Shown here: positions 10,245-20,535 of the stretch, one piece after another
How positions within the stretch are numbered: the first letter of the stretch is position 1
How the letters are laid out: every line of letters starts with the position of its first letter
Origin: Scedosporium boydii
Taxonomy: Eukaryota > Ascomycota > Sordariomycetes > Microascales > Microascaceae
Assembly (NCBI GenBank): GCA_002221725.1
Contig: NJFT01000114.1
Span: forward strand, 58,908 to 122,907
DNA: 64,000 bases
Reading direction: 5' to 3'
Translations under genes and position numbers: made by a program
Notes under the pieces: generated by a model
Seen by the model: only the letters and a program-made list of their open reading frames with translations
Databases searched by the model: none
What the model was told of the DNA's origin: nothing

Positions 10245-11723
10245 TCACTCCAAATCCCCTGACAGGTTGTCGTCTTTGGGGGTAAATTGTACTTTCGCCG
10301 CCTGTCGTGATCCCAGTCCTATCGATGCGGTTGCCGTTATCGTCAAGGAGGGGCCGGCAGTTGAATCTTGGTTCCTCGGCCGCCGGGGAGCAGCCAGCGC
10401 GGTCTTGAGCTCCCGCTTTGTCAATTGCTCAATGTGTTTGCTGAGTTTCACAAACGGGGTGCTTTTGAATTGTCCGGGAATTCGGTAGTACGGTGGTGGC
10501 ATCCATGACGGGTAAATTTTCTGGTGACAAGCCGAAACCTGGAGTCTGAGTGGATGCTGGAGCAGATACTCGTGGCAGAGAAAGCAGGCCTTCTTGCTCG
10601 TCCCGATGAACGGCATCCGGGGAGCCGAGCTAGGATTACCTTCGTAAAACACAATGATTTGCATTTCGGCGTGGAGCGTCAATTTCAAGCGGCATGCCTT
10701 ACGCAGCTGCGCTTCAACATCCTGCGTGCTCAAGTGCTTTTCCAACTGCTGCATTGTCATCCCTGAATCCTCCTTGACAAGATTCTTGACAGTTGCTAGA
10801 ACGGGAGCTTTCTCGTTCTGGAGAGAGAATGAACGCGAACTGGGAGCCTTCACATCGCGGATGTGAATACACGCGAAGACCTCGGGCTGCTTCGCAGCAA
10901 GCTTCACCATGGACTTGATCGCGGAGCGATAGCGAGCGATCTTGTGCAGGCTGTCCAGCCAGGGCGGCTTTTGAGTATGATCAAGTCCGAGCAAACTTTG
11001 CAACTGCTCAGAATAGAGCCACCTGGCTTGCGACGCCCAGTCGATAAGCATGGCCATAGTCGCGGGACTCCAGGTCTGGAGAGATGCGGCCGTGAAAGGG
11101 CAACTCTCCAGCCAAAGTCTGAGCCCGGGTTTTGCCCATGTCTCTAGCTTCACCTGACCGGCGAGAAGCCTAGAGTGCGCCTCTCGTAGAACGTTTCGAA
11201 TCCCGCGCTTCTCAACCCTCTCGGCAATTGACAAGATCCGATCTCTGTCTAATTCGACAACCAGGCGGAGAATCTCGCACTCGGCCTGCGCCGACGACTT
11301 TTCTGTATCGCCCGCTGCGTCAGTAACCTTCGGATTTCGGATAAAGTACGTACCCTTTCTGGCAACTACTCGAAGTATTTGCAACACTTCTTCAAGGCCG
11401 GTCAGGTCCTTCGGCGTCAAGCCGCGGTTGCGGGCCACGCGCAGGATGGCTCCAGCTGGGGCATGTTGTTCTAAGCAGACAGCCGAGGCTGTTTCCGCGC
11501 CCGAGCTTGACGTTGAACAGATGAGAGCGAATGAGTCGAGGAATTTTTGCTTGAGCTGCTGCCCACCCAAAATATCGCCATCGGGGTTCTCGTCGAGTGA
11601 GGTTCTCGTCGGTTCCCCTCGAACAGGGTCGATCAAGCTTAGCAATGCTGACTGCACCACGAAGCGTTTGAGGTCCGCTCCGCCAATCTGAGTCAGTGCT
11701 TCCTTCTTTGCGGGTGCGGTCAT
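10245..11723 (-). CDS. Nucleic-acid/nucleotide deaminase-fold protein (OTT_1508-like)
   Basis: Single open frame, 492 residues from the ATG at 11723 (the frame runs a little further upstream but has no ATG there). A long helical N-terminal half is followed by a zinc-deaminase signature: HAE at residues 351-353 within LTLHAEMQIIVFYE, and CFLC at 380-383 within KKACFLCHEYLL. These are the (H/C)xE and CxxC zinc and catalytic motifs of the cytidine-deaminase fold. The PFIGTSKKACFLC context fits the OTT_1508-like deaminase family (PF14441), which is expanded in fungi. Substrate and role are unknown. Deamination of a nucleic acid or nucleotide is inferred from the fold. A 39-nt stretch (about 11317-11355) starts GTACGT and ends CTGACGCAG like a tiny intron, but it is in frame and I keep it as coding. 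The C-terminal 60 residues look disordered. Confidence 0.82.
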   Translation of the reverse strand: MTAPAKKEALTQIGGADLKRFVVQSALLSLIDPVRGEPTRTSLDENPDGDILGGQQLKQKFLDSFALICSTSSSGAETASAVCLEQHAPAGAILRVARNRGLTPKDLTGLEEVLQILRVVARKGTYFIRNPKVTDAAGDTEKSSAQAECEILRLVVELDRDRILSIAERVEKRGIRNVLREAHSRLLAGQVKLETWAKPGLRLWLESCPFTAASLQTWSPATMAMLIDWASQARWLYSEQLQSLLGLDHTQKPPWLDSLHKIARYRSAIKSMVKLAAKQPEVFACIHIRDVKAPSSRSFSLQNEKAPVLATVKNLVKEDSGMTMQQLEKHLSTQDVEAQLRKACRLKLTLHAEMQIIVFYEGNPSSAPRMPFIGTSKKACFLCHEYLLQHPLRLQVSACHQKIYPSWMPPPYYRIPGQFKSTPFVKLSKHIEQLTKRELKTALAAPRRPRNQDSTAGPSLTITATASIGLGSRQAAKVQFTPKDDNLSGDLE

Positions 11724-12165
11724 TCTGAGATGATAGAGAGTCAATTTTGTCGAGATATCCGGCCCAGTGTGACCGAGAGGATTCCTGTCGCGGGAGGCAT
11801 GAGTGCTGAGGGGGGAGACAATGAGCTCTTGTCCGTATCGCGTCGGGTTCTACGCGACAGCCTTGAGGCAACTCATATCTGCATCTACATGCGTCTGCCT
11901 GACGTGACGGGTGGCCGCACACATCTAATTGGGCCACGTCGCGATGCAAAGGCGCATGCTTCTGCCACATATCGCATGCACCATGCGACCAACGGTGCAT
12001 TAATAAGCTCCAACAGCGTCCCGAGGACCAGCACCTCTCTCCGTAACGCTCTGCCTCATGTATTTGAAACCTGGTCCTCCCGCTAGTCCTTCGTTCTCCA
12101 TTCTCATCCGCGGTAATCCTCCTTCAAGACTTGCGAGAACCTCCAGCTTCCCATCCCGTCTGACC
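11724..12165. promoter_or_regulatory. Divergent promoter region, deaminase / zinc-finger gene
   Basis: 442 bp separates the deaminase ATG (11723, minus) from the first candidate ATG of the zinc-finger locus (12166, plus), so the two share an upstream region. No specific operator recognised. An in-frame ATG at 12058 offers an alternative, longer 5' start for the zinc-finger locus. Confidence 0.4.
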
Positions 12166-12408
12166 ATGGCTTGTTTTCCAAGCCGGGCTTTTGCTTACGA
12201 TGACGAGGCTAATCTGACCTTTGCCGAGATCAGTTCCTCTGAAGAATGGGCCGCCTCTAATTCAGACCTGGCCATGTCCAATCCGACTTGGTCGATGGAC
12301 ACACTTGCTGGCGGCTTGGGGGTTGACGCAACGATCAATCCGGCACTGCTGACCCAACACTACGTCTCGAGCGACGTTTTGGGCTACGATGCGCCCATGC
12401 AGCAACCT
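12166..12408 (+). pseudogene. In-frame upstream segment of the zinc-finger locus, closed by TGA
   Basis: An 81-codon open segment beginning MACFPSRAF ends at TGA 12409-12411. The following nine bases and the ATG at 12421 continue in the same frame into the zinc-finger gene. Composition (acidic, Ser/Thr-rich, like a transcription-factor N-terminus) suggests it was, or is, the N-terminal part of the same protein. It could be a dead 5' portion, a separate upstream ORF, or coding if the TGA is removed by splicing or read through. No convincing GT-AG pair around the TGA was found. Confidence 0.4.
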
Positions 12409-12420
12409 TGAGGTGCTGAC

Positions 12421-12927
12421 ATGCTGTCACCGCCCCTCTCAAGCACACCTGATGCTATTGAGACTGTGGAACATACGGCTTGTGATCGTGTCGAGCGTGG
12501 AAGAACGGTAGATGCGGGTTTCCCTATCCCCTCAGGACCTCCCTTGGTCGGAAGAAGATCTAAAGCCCGCGTACGGTGCACGTGGAAGGGCTGTGACCAT
12601 CAAGAGCCTGACACCGACGAGATGAAGTGAGTTATTTTTTTCGCCCACTCATCGACCATGTTGCTTAACTTTTGTCTCAGGAAACATGCCGCCACTCACC
12701 GACGCTGTCCCAAAGAGGACTGCAGTTGGGCTGACGCTCGGGATCGGAAGGAGAAGACGCGTCATGTTTGGTCCAACCACAGAGCATGGGCCGAGAGCAC
12801 CAGGTATCCCCCCATGGGTGCCCAGTGCGATAAGTGCCCCGCGGTCTTCTCGCGCGAGGACAGCCTGAGTCGCCATAAGAAGGAGGTGCACGGGGCCATC
12901 AAACGTGTTAGGAAGTTGGGGGGCTAA
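12421..12927 (+). CDS. C2H2-type zinc-finger protein
   Basis: Exons 12421-12626 and 12681-12927 around a 54-nt intron (GTGAGT donor, GCTTAAC branch, CTCAG acceptor). Product 150 residues if translation starts at the ATG at 12421. Three Cys/His clusters follow one another: RCTWKGC...HAATH, CPKEDC...HVWSNH, and a canonical CDKCPAVFSREDSLSRHKKEVH. The intron lies inside the first finger. A basic tail (KRVRKLGG) ends the protein. Fungal proteins with this layout are presumed nuclear DNA-binding factors, and target genes are unknown. The 81 codons upstream are in the same frame but are separated by a TGA (see that entry), so the true N-terminus is uncertain. It is transcribed divergently from the deaminase-like gene. 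Confidence 0.68.
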
Positions 12928-13240
12928 AGAAGTCAAGACCCGGACTGAAGTGATTCGGATGTTTAATGATGTGCTATAAATGACAGTGGTTCTGATCAGA
13001 AGGAGTGCAGTCGGTCGGCTGCAAAGCGATGCGCAATTATTGAATAAATCTATACCACTTTGCGGAACTGTCTTGACACCTCACCATTCCCCATGACATC
13101 GAGTGTCTGCTTTGTTCCAGTCAGCAATGGATCCGATTTTGCGGAAGCCACCTGAAAGACTACACAGCTTGCGACAGAGAATGTGGATATTGCGGAGACT
13201 GTGACTATTAGGACGCGAACTGGTCTTTTTCGGCTGCGAT
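12928..13240. other. Short spacer
   Basis: 3' flank of the zinc-finger gene. Includes a TATAAA-like element near 12976 and AATAAA near 13043. No gene seen. Confidence 0.35.
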
Positions 13241-13718
13241 ATGCGCGCGAGTGGTAAGCTATAACGTCAGACCACTGTTCTCAGTGTTGGCCTTTGCAGT
13301 TTATCCCAAACTCATCCCGGTAGAGGAGGTCAAGGTGATTCTAACTAGAGTTTGGCCAATGTTTTCTGAGAGGCGATTGGAGGTACTCCTTATACCCATC
13401 AGCATAGCCATTGCGAGGGGGCTACACACCTCTGGCCGTGTGGCGGATGCTGTCACCCTTCTGGAGGACATTTGGGAATGCAATGAACCGTTTCCACCAT
13501 CGGATGAACCGTTCACATCATGGGAGCTATCTCCGGAGCATCGAGGATATCAGGTGCTGCGCGACATGGAAAGCGACTCACAGCTCCTCAGTGTCACTCC
13601 TGTTTCTAGGCATGACTATTGCAACGACGCGTCGGCCGGCTTGCTCTCCCAGGCTCAAATGATCACGATGATCTTGACTTGCTTCATCGTCGTTTACATC
13701 ATGGTGCGGGCTCACTAA
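13241..13718 (+). CDS. Hypothetical protein, possibly a TPR-containing remnant
   Basis: A weak model. ATG at 13241 with a 13-nt first exon, then a 46-nt intron (GTAAGC to TTTGCAG) and exon 13300-13718, gives 143 residues. The part resembling RVADAVTLLEDIWE looks like the second helix of a TPR unit. The C-terminus is one hydrophobic segment followed by RAH, as in a tail-anchored protein. No family was recognised. The very short first exon and the lack of a clear N-terminal domain make a gene fragment or relic equally possible. Codon use is less GC-biased than in the neighbouring GH67 gene. Confidence 0.3.
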
Positions 13719-14693
13719 GATCGGTTCTTTTGTGCCCAATTATCGAAAGCATTACGGGCAGTGGTGGCGGAGGAAATATCAGTTGTACAGTTGTTAGTCA
13801 ATAGTGATATAGAAAGTCAGAGGGGGGAGGCGATCAACGGGTTCTAGAGGGCGACGCCTTGAAGTCCTCGATATGTCAATCCTTGTAAGTAGTGTTAGCA
13901 GCTGAGTATTGCGCATTGGGAACTGAACTGAACGAGAAAGCTCCTCTCCGTAAGGGCTCTGAATGTGCATCGGTCCATCATAGATCGATGATCTCCCACA
14001 TTGATCTCTTGCCGAACAAACTCCATTTCCCAGTGTCTTGGCACTCTAGGAGCACAAATCAGATATTATCACCTCAATGACCTCTCCCTAGTCTGGCACA
14101 CTGTTTCCGTCGTGCGAGCTTGTTCTGACAACCTCGATCTGGGCCCGAATTTAAACCATGAGGCGCAACGTGTGGAGATTTCAGTCCCTACCTTACGGGG
14201 AGTGCGCTATTCAAATCATCACCGGGACCTGCATGTGGTCCATGAACTGCAGCGTAGCGAAGGGGGGGGAAGGCGGGCCACATTTCTTTTAACTGTAGAC
14301 AACAAGGGCGGAACGGTGGTCTAATATACAGCCGGAATAATAATTCCACCAATTCTCGGTGTCTTCTGTCCTACTCCTAGCTTTATCCGTGCCTATCCAG
14401 ATTAAGAACGGACATAGAGAGTGTTCTTATTTTCTAGGAATAGAAAAAGAAAGATAGCGGAAGACCTGTTTTACGGAGTGATGCAATATGATATCTTCTA
14501 TATCAAAAATTGGGATGAGCCGAATAAAGATTGATATATGCCGTTATAACAAGAGGAGGAAACATATGACTATGGAACTTATATAGAGAAGACGCCTGTC
14601 TAGTGGGAGAGGGAGGGGGTTATCGGAATTCCTTGCTCTGTTGCGAACGCCTCGGTCTTGTTCCATCCCTACCTCACTCCTAGATCATCCAGG
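13719..14693. promoter_or_regulatory. Upstream region of the GH67 gene
   Basis: 975 bp before the alpha-glucuronidase start. A TATATAG element lies at about 14580-14586, 110 bp before the ATG. I looked for GGCTAA-type XlnR sites close to the start and did not see a convincing one. Confidence 0.45.
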
Positions 14694-17394
14694 ATGAGGA
14701 GCGTGTTCCTTGTAGCTGCCTCGCTCGGCCTCGCCGCCGCCGAGGACGGCCTCGCAGGCTGGCTTCGATATGCGCCGCTCGACGAATCAATCGCGAGCGA
14801 GTACAGCGCCCCGACAACGATCATCCTGCTGAATGCCACCGAAAACAGCCCCATCGCCTCGGCCGGAGTCGAGCTGGAGGCCGGGCTCGGCGGTGTTCTC
14901 GGAGTAGAAGCTAAGGTTGCCGATGGAGCCTGCGACACCGCCTCCTCAGTCATCGTTGGCACCGTGGATTCCTACCAAGAGGCTTGCGGTGACCTACCCG
15001 AGGGCGCCACTGAGCTCGGCGAGGATGGCTTCTGGCTCAGCACCGAAGGCGAGGACGGTACGGTTGAGATCATTGGCCAGAACGAGAGGGGAGCCATCTA
15101 CGGCACGTTCGAGTACCTGTCGATGATAGCCCAGGGCAACTTCACAAAGCTCTCCTACGCGACGAGCCCGGCCGTCAGCGTGCGCTGGATCAACCACTGG
15201 GATAACCTCAACGCCGGCGGGAGCCACGGTAGTGTCGAGCGCGGCTATGCAGGCCCATCCCTCTTCTTCAGCAACAACGCCGTGGTATCCGACACGAGCC
15301 GCATCAAGCAATACGCGCGGCTCCTTTCCTCGATCCGCATCAACGCCATCGTCATCAACAACGTCAACGCCGACGCCAATATCCTCAATGACAGGAACCT
15401 CGACGCTATCGCTAAGATCGCCGACGCCTTCCGTACTTACGGCGTGCGTCTCGGGCTCTCTCTCAACTTTGCCTCGCCGCAGTCACTCGGCGGTCTCAGC
15501 ACCTTCGACCCTCTCGACCAGTCCGTCATAAGCTGGTGGGCCCGCAAGACGGAGGACATCTATAAGCGCATTCCGGACTTCGCGGGATATCTCGTAAAGG
15601 CTAATTCCGAGGGCCAGCCCGGTCCGATTACTTACCGACGCACACTCGCTGATGGCGCCAACATGTTTGCGCGTGCGCTCAAGCCATTTGGTGGCATAAT
15701 CTTGTTCCGGGCTTTTGTCTACAACCAGCTCGAGTACAGCAACAAAAAGGCAGACCGCGCTAATGCCGCTGTCGAATTCTTCAAGGAATTGGATGGGAAG
15801 TTTGAGGAGAACGTCGTGGTGCAGATCAAATACGGGCCCATCGACTTCCAGGTTCGCGAACCCGCGAGCCCGCTTTTTGCGAATCTGCCTACGACGAGCA
15901 TGGCTATCGAGCTGCAGATTACGCAGGAGTACCTGGGTCAACAGGCTCATCTCTTCTACCTTGCGCCTCTGTGGAAGGAGATTCTGGACTTTGATATGAG
16001 GTGGGGAGGCGAGGAACTTCGTGTAAGCGACATCTTGACTGGGAAGCGTCCTGGGGGAAAGACGGTGAGTAGGGGTGGGTTCGCGGGTGTATCGAATGTG
16101 GGTATGGAGAAGTCGTGGCTCGGTAGCCATTTGGCCATGTCTAACTTGTATACGTATGGCCGTCTTGCTTGGAACCCATGGGATGATTCGGTTGGTGAGT
16201 AAGACCGCAGAGAACCGTCACTGTCTTTCATTGAGCTGTGGCTTGGGTAGGATGGATGTCAGTTGTGGGTGCGCTAACAGTTGAAACTAGACATGTTGCA
16301 TGACTGGACTCGCCTCACATTCGGCCTTGACGAGGAAGTCCGCGACATCATTACGCAAATGTCAATGGAGTCGTGGCCCGCATACGAGAACTACACGGGG
16401 AATCTTGGCGTCCAGACGTTGACGGACATCACGGGCAACCACTACGGACCTAACCCTGCGTCCCAAGACGGTAATGGATGGGGGCAATGGACTCGTGCTG
16501 ACCGCAATGGGATCGGCATGGACCGCACCGTGGCCACTGGAACCGGTAATGCTGGCCAATACCCTTCCGAGGTAAGTAGACTTGAGGAAAAGCAGTGATT
16601 TTGTTTTCGTTCCGTTCCCCCATACTCACGCACACTAGGTGGCCGCTAGGTACGAAGATGTTGAAACCACCCCCGAGAACCTCATCCTCTGGTTCCACCA
16701 CCTGCCCTGGACGCACAAGCTGTCGACAGGGAAAACCATCATTCAGCACTTCTACGACGCACACTACGCAGGGGCCGAAACAGCGCAGACCTTCCCGCTA
16801 CTCTGGCAAAAGCTCGAGGGCAAGATCGATGAGGAGCGATACGAGGCGCAACTCTACCGATTAGAGTATCAAGCGGGCCACTCGGTGGTCTGGCGAGACT
16901 TCATCTGCCGCTTCTACAACCGCATGACGGGCATTGCCGACGAGATCGACCGTGTCAACAACCACGTCTGGAGGATAGAGGCGGAAAAGATGACGCTTAG
17001 CGGGTACTCTCGCGCCAATGCCAATCCTAGCGAGGCAGCGTCGGGAGGTACAGCGGTGACTGCTGGTGGTGGGGGCGGAACTGCTTCGGCTGAGATTCCG
17101 TTTGACTCTGGTGTTTATGATATTGCAGTTGGGTACTTTGATGTGAGTAATGGAAAGGCGAAGTGGACCCTCTCCATTGGCGACGAAGTCATTGGCGAGT
17201 GGCAGGGAGACGTCGAGAGTCGTATTTCCAAGGCGACTTCGAATGGCTTGGACGGCCATTCGGCGGCGAGGAAGCTCTTCCGAGCCGTCACTGTTGAGAA
17301 GGGGCAGACTGTCAAAGTTACTGGGTCTCCTAATGGAGGCGAAGGAGCTCCTTTGGATTACGTCTCCTTCCAGCCCGAGGGCATCCTCGATTAA
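14694..17394 (+). CDS. aguA: GH67 alpha-glucuronidase, secreted
   Basis: Three exons: 14694-16194, 16291-16571 and 16639-17394, with introns of 96 and 67 nt. Product 845 residues, the usual size of fungal GH67 enzymes. Signal peptide about residues 1-17 (MRSVFLVAASLGLAAA). The N-terminal domain is followed by the TIM-barrel motifs RWINHWDNLNAG, KANSEGQPGP (general acid Glu306), GPIDFQVREP (Asp384) and ITQEYLGQ (Glu412). The 28-residue spacing of the last two matches the catalytic pair known for the family. GH67 enzymes remove terminal 4-O-methyl-glucuronic acid from xylooligosaccharides released by xylanases, outside the cell. The C-terminal region is helical and ends with a beta-rich lobe. 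It fits functionally with the AA9 and CE16 genes 7-10 kb away. Co-regulation is inference. Confidence 0.95.
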
Positions 17395-18100
17395 GATTGT
17401 TGCATAATAATGAATATTTTCATTTTCGGACGGGCCCATTGAATTTAATGCCATCGGACTGCGATCTTAGTCCTGAAAGAGTAGGTGTCTCTGTGGTGTG
17501 GTGATTTTGCAGGATGGGCAAGTGCGACCAAACTTGAACACCACACCCTTGATCGCTTACATAACCATTTCCTACCCCCACCGCCTTCCTCTGACGTCGA
17601 TGGCTCGCAATTGAAAAAACAAAATGTTAGCCGCTAATAGGCCGACAGGCTAAAATACACTTGTAAGGACAAAGCTATCTAACAATTTTCGATTTACGCG
17701 TCGGCCGCGGTTTCCACAATTTTTTTTTTCGCCATTTTTTTCTCTTTTTTCTTCCTGCCTTCAATTTCTGGGCGCAAATTATCTCCAGATCCTGTCTGAA
17801 CTGAACCACTTCGAACACGAGAATGTTTGAGAAGCTGACTTAGGCTTTTTTTTTGTAACTTTATTTCTTCTTTTTCTACCTTATTTACGACGGGCGCCTA
17901 CATCAGTTTTCCTACTGCTCTGAGCAGATAATTTTTTTTTCCCTACAATAACTCTTTGATGCCTTGGGTATCTCTCCCCACCAAGTCCATCCTGCCTTCC
18001 GTTTTCTTGTGCTCCCACTTTGGAGACGACTGGGTTGCTCCAGTTTCCAGCTCCTCATCACCGTCAGCACCCGCGCTCTTTTCCTCCAGTCAACATCGCG
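17395..18100. promoter_or_regulatory. Spacer and leader before the Trf4-like gene
   Basis: 3' flank of GH67, then a pyrimidine- and T-rich leader (runs near 17718, 17847 and 17932) running into the Trf4-like start. The short ORFs have no recognisable family. Confidence 0.4.
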
Positions 18101-20535
18101 ATGGATTCATACAAGACCAGGTCCAGCCGACGCGCTGCTAGAGCTAAGGGCAACGGCAACGGTAACAGCAATCAAGCCAGGTCGCGCTCTCGCAGACGAA
18201 GGTCCGCGTCGCCTCGTGCATCTGACTCGAAGTCTACGTCTGCAAACGGACAACCACCACCTCCTCCATCCCTTCCCCCTCCACCTCCCCCACCCTATCC
18301 CCCAGGTCGATCGTTGCGTCGTGGTGAGAGCGACAGCTATCGTCCTCCCTCTGACGATCGTTACTCCAATTCTTCCCATTCACACTATAGCGGCGGCGGC
18401 GGCGACAGCTACCGTCCCGACTTCAGACCTCCCCAGAGTGACTTCACATTCCGAGTTGCCAACCCCCCCGGCGTACTCCCTCTCCCTCCCCCGTCAGGCC
18501 CAGCGGCTTATACGCGTAGTCGGCCTCCTCGACATCCCCGCGACGGCGGTTACCGCGGTCGCAACCCGCGATTCCCTCCCCGCTTCACCGCCTCAGAGCG
18601 ACCCATTCTCCAGAGCGCCAACGAGTTCCTCCCCGCAGTCGTGCTCCGAGACGATGACAGCGGAGTAAAGTACAAGGACATTGAAGAACTATCGGATGAC
18701 GAGGAGCATGACATGGAAATCTCTGATAGCGACCAGAGCGAGTCTGCTGAACCCTCATCCAAACGTACGCGCCGTTCACTACAGGCCACGGAGACCGACG
18801 CAAACGTCCCCAAGTGGTCCAATCCCGACCCTTACACCGCTCTACCGCCTCCCGACCCGTCTCAGAGAAAGAAGCTAGACGTGGTACAGCTCATAAGGAA
18901 AGCCCGTGTCGAAGCTGCTGAGGACAAGGAGGCCGCCCTTGCGGAGCTCGACGAGTTCATCTCCTTCGGAGGCGATACGGACGACGAGGAGGAGCAAGAG
19001 GATAAGCGGAAGCAGAAGAAAAGGAAGGAGAAAGAGGACCGGCGCGCAGCGGACGCTGCTGATAAGATTAAGCCTACTCAGGGCCTGAGAATTGTTCCTG
19101 CCTACGATTTCCGTGAAGCTCGTCAAGATTCGGATAATCCTCTTGGCTCGAGGAAACGAACCTTTGACGACGAGATAAAACCGCCGCTCCACTCTATCAA
19201 GAAGAAGGGACCGGTCAAGATGCGTGTCGGAGGAGGTCTTATGTCCGAGTGGGTCACTCCCAAGGGCCAGGATCCTTGCCCTTGGGTGACTGTCAACCAC
19301 TCGGCGACTTGCCTAATGGGCGCATGGTAAGCATTACCCGCGTGTGATATGTGACGTTTGCTTAAGTCACATATTTTCTTCTTCTCCTTTTCCGTCTAAC
19401 ATAACCATCTCTAGGCTTCACAAGGAAGTTATGGACTTTTATGAGCACTTTAGGCCCCGCAAGTTTGAGCAAGAACTCCGCCAGCGCCTCGTGACGACCC
19501 TCGAAACTGCCATGAAGCGAGGTAGTCAGTTTAACGGAATCGAACTTCGTGCCTTCGGCTCTTTCATGTCCGGTTTATATCTGCCCTTGTCCGATATGGA
19601 CCTTGTGGTGTGCTCCGCTTCGCTCCTTAAAACGAGCCGCGCGACGGCGCGTTGCTCGAGTAAGAACTTTCTCTACCAGTTCAGGAAGTTCCTAACGGTC
19701 CAAAACTTCCCGCACGTGGACACTACCGAGGTCATTGCTAAGGCCCGAGTGCCCCTGGTCAAGTATGTTGACAAGCTTACGGGACTCAAAGTCGATGTGT
19801 CATTTGAGAATATTAGTGGCATCTCCGCCATCGACACGTTCCTGGTCTGGCGGAAGCAGTATCCGTCAATGCCCATCCTCGTCACGCTGATCAAGCAGTT
19901 CTTGGTCATGAGGGGCCTGAACGAGCCAGTCAATGGTGGCATCGGAGGCTTTACCGTGATTTGCTTGGTGGTCAGCATGCTGCAGCTTATGCCGCAGGTC
20001 CAAAGCAGGAACATGATTCCGGAGCATCACCTTGGCGAAATGCTAATGGAGTTCTTTGACCTTTACGGCAATCGGTTTAACTATGAAGAGGTCGCAATTC
20101 GACTAAGCCCTCCTGGCTACGTTCCCAAGGTACGTATTTTTTTTTTTTTTTTTTTTTTTTTTTCATCGCCTGTTTCCTAGTCGAACAAGAGGCTGACTGA
20201 TGTCTGTCGAATCGCAGTCCAAAGTAACAAATTTCCCTTACAAAAACTGGGACCGGCTCTCGATCATCGACCCCAACAACTCCAGTAACGATATTTCTGG
20301 CGGTTCTTCCAACTTCGCTACAATAGCCAGGGAATTCAGCGACGCGTATATCGCGCTACGGGACCGGATGAACGATGTGGCCAGCATGCCCGCGTCGGAG
20401 CGCCAAAATGCCAGCATCTTGAGAGTCATTCTTGGCGGCAACTACAAGAACTTCGAAACTCAGCGAAACTACATGCGGCAGCTGTACGAAAAGGTCTACG
20501 GACCCTGCACTGACGAGCCTTGCATCTTTAACTAA
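18101..20535 (+). CDS. TRF4: Trf4/PAPD5-type non-canonical poly(A) polymerase
   Basis: Exons 18101-19326, 19415-20129 and 20218-20535, with two 88-nt introns. Product 752 residues. The ATG at 18101 has a good context; an in-frame ATG at 18020 is an alternative. The N-terminal 400 residues are disordered: Arg/Ser-rich, a poly-Pro run, and acidic and Lys/Glu-rich patches. The nucleotidyltransferase core follows, with GSFMSGLYLPLSDMDLVV (GS residues 457-458, metal-binding Asp469 and Asp471) and the third Asp536 in KVDVSFEN. A PAP-associated region with GGFTVICLVVSMLQL and FNYEEVAIRL completes it. These are hallmarks of Trf4/5 and Cid14, the nuclear TRAMP-complex enzymes that add short oligo(A) tails to aberrant and non-coding RNA for exosome decay. 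Intron 2 contains a run of 27 T (20137-20163). Confidence 0.92.

Noticed and set aside
11317..11355. 39-nt intron in the deaminase-like gene (GTACGT...CTGACGCAG)
   Set aside because: Signals are tempting, but it is shorter than normal fungal introns and in frame; kept as coding pending transcripts.
15483..16130. 215-codon minus-strand ORF inside the GH67 gene
   Set aside because: Antisense shadow of a GC-rich exon with no domain of its own.
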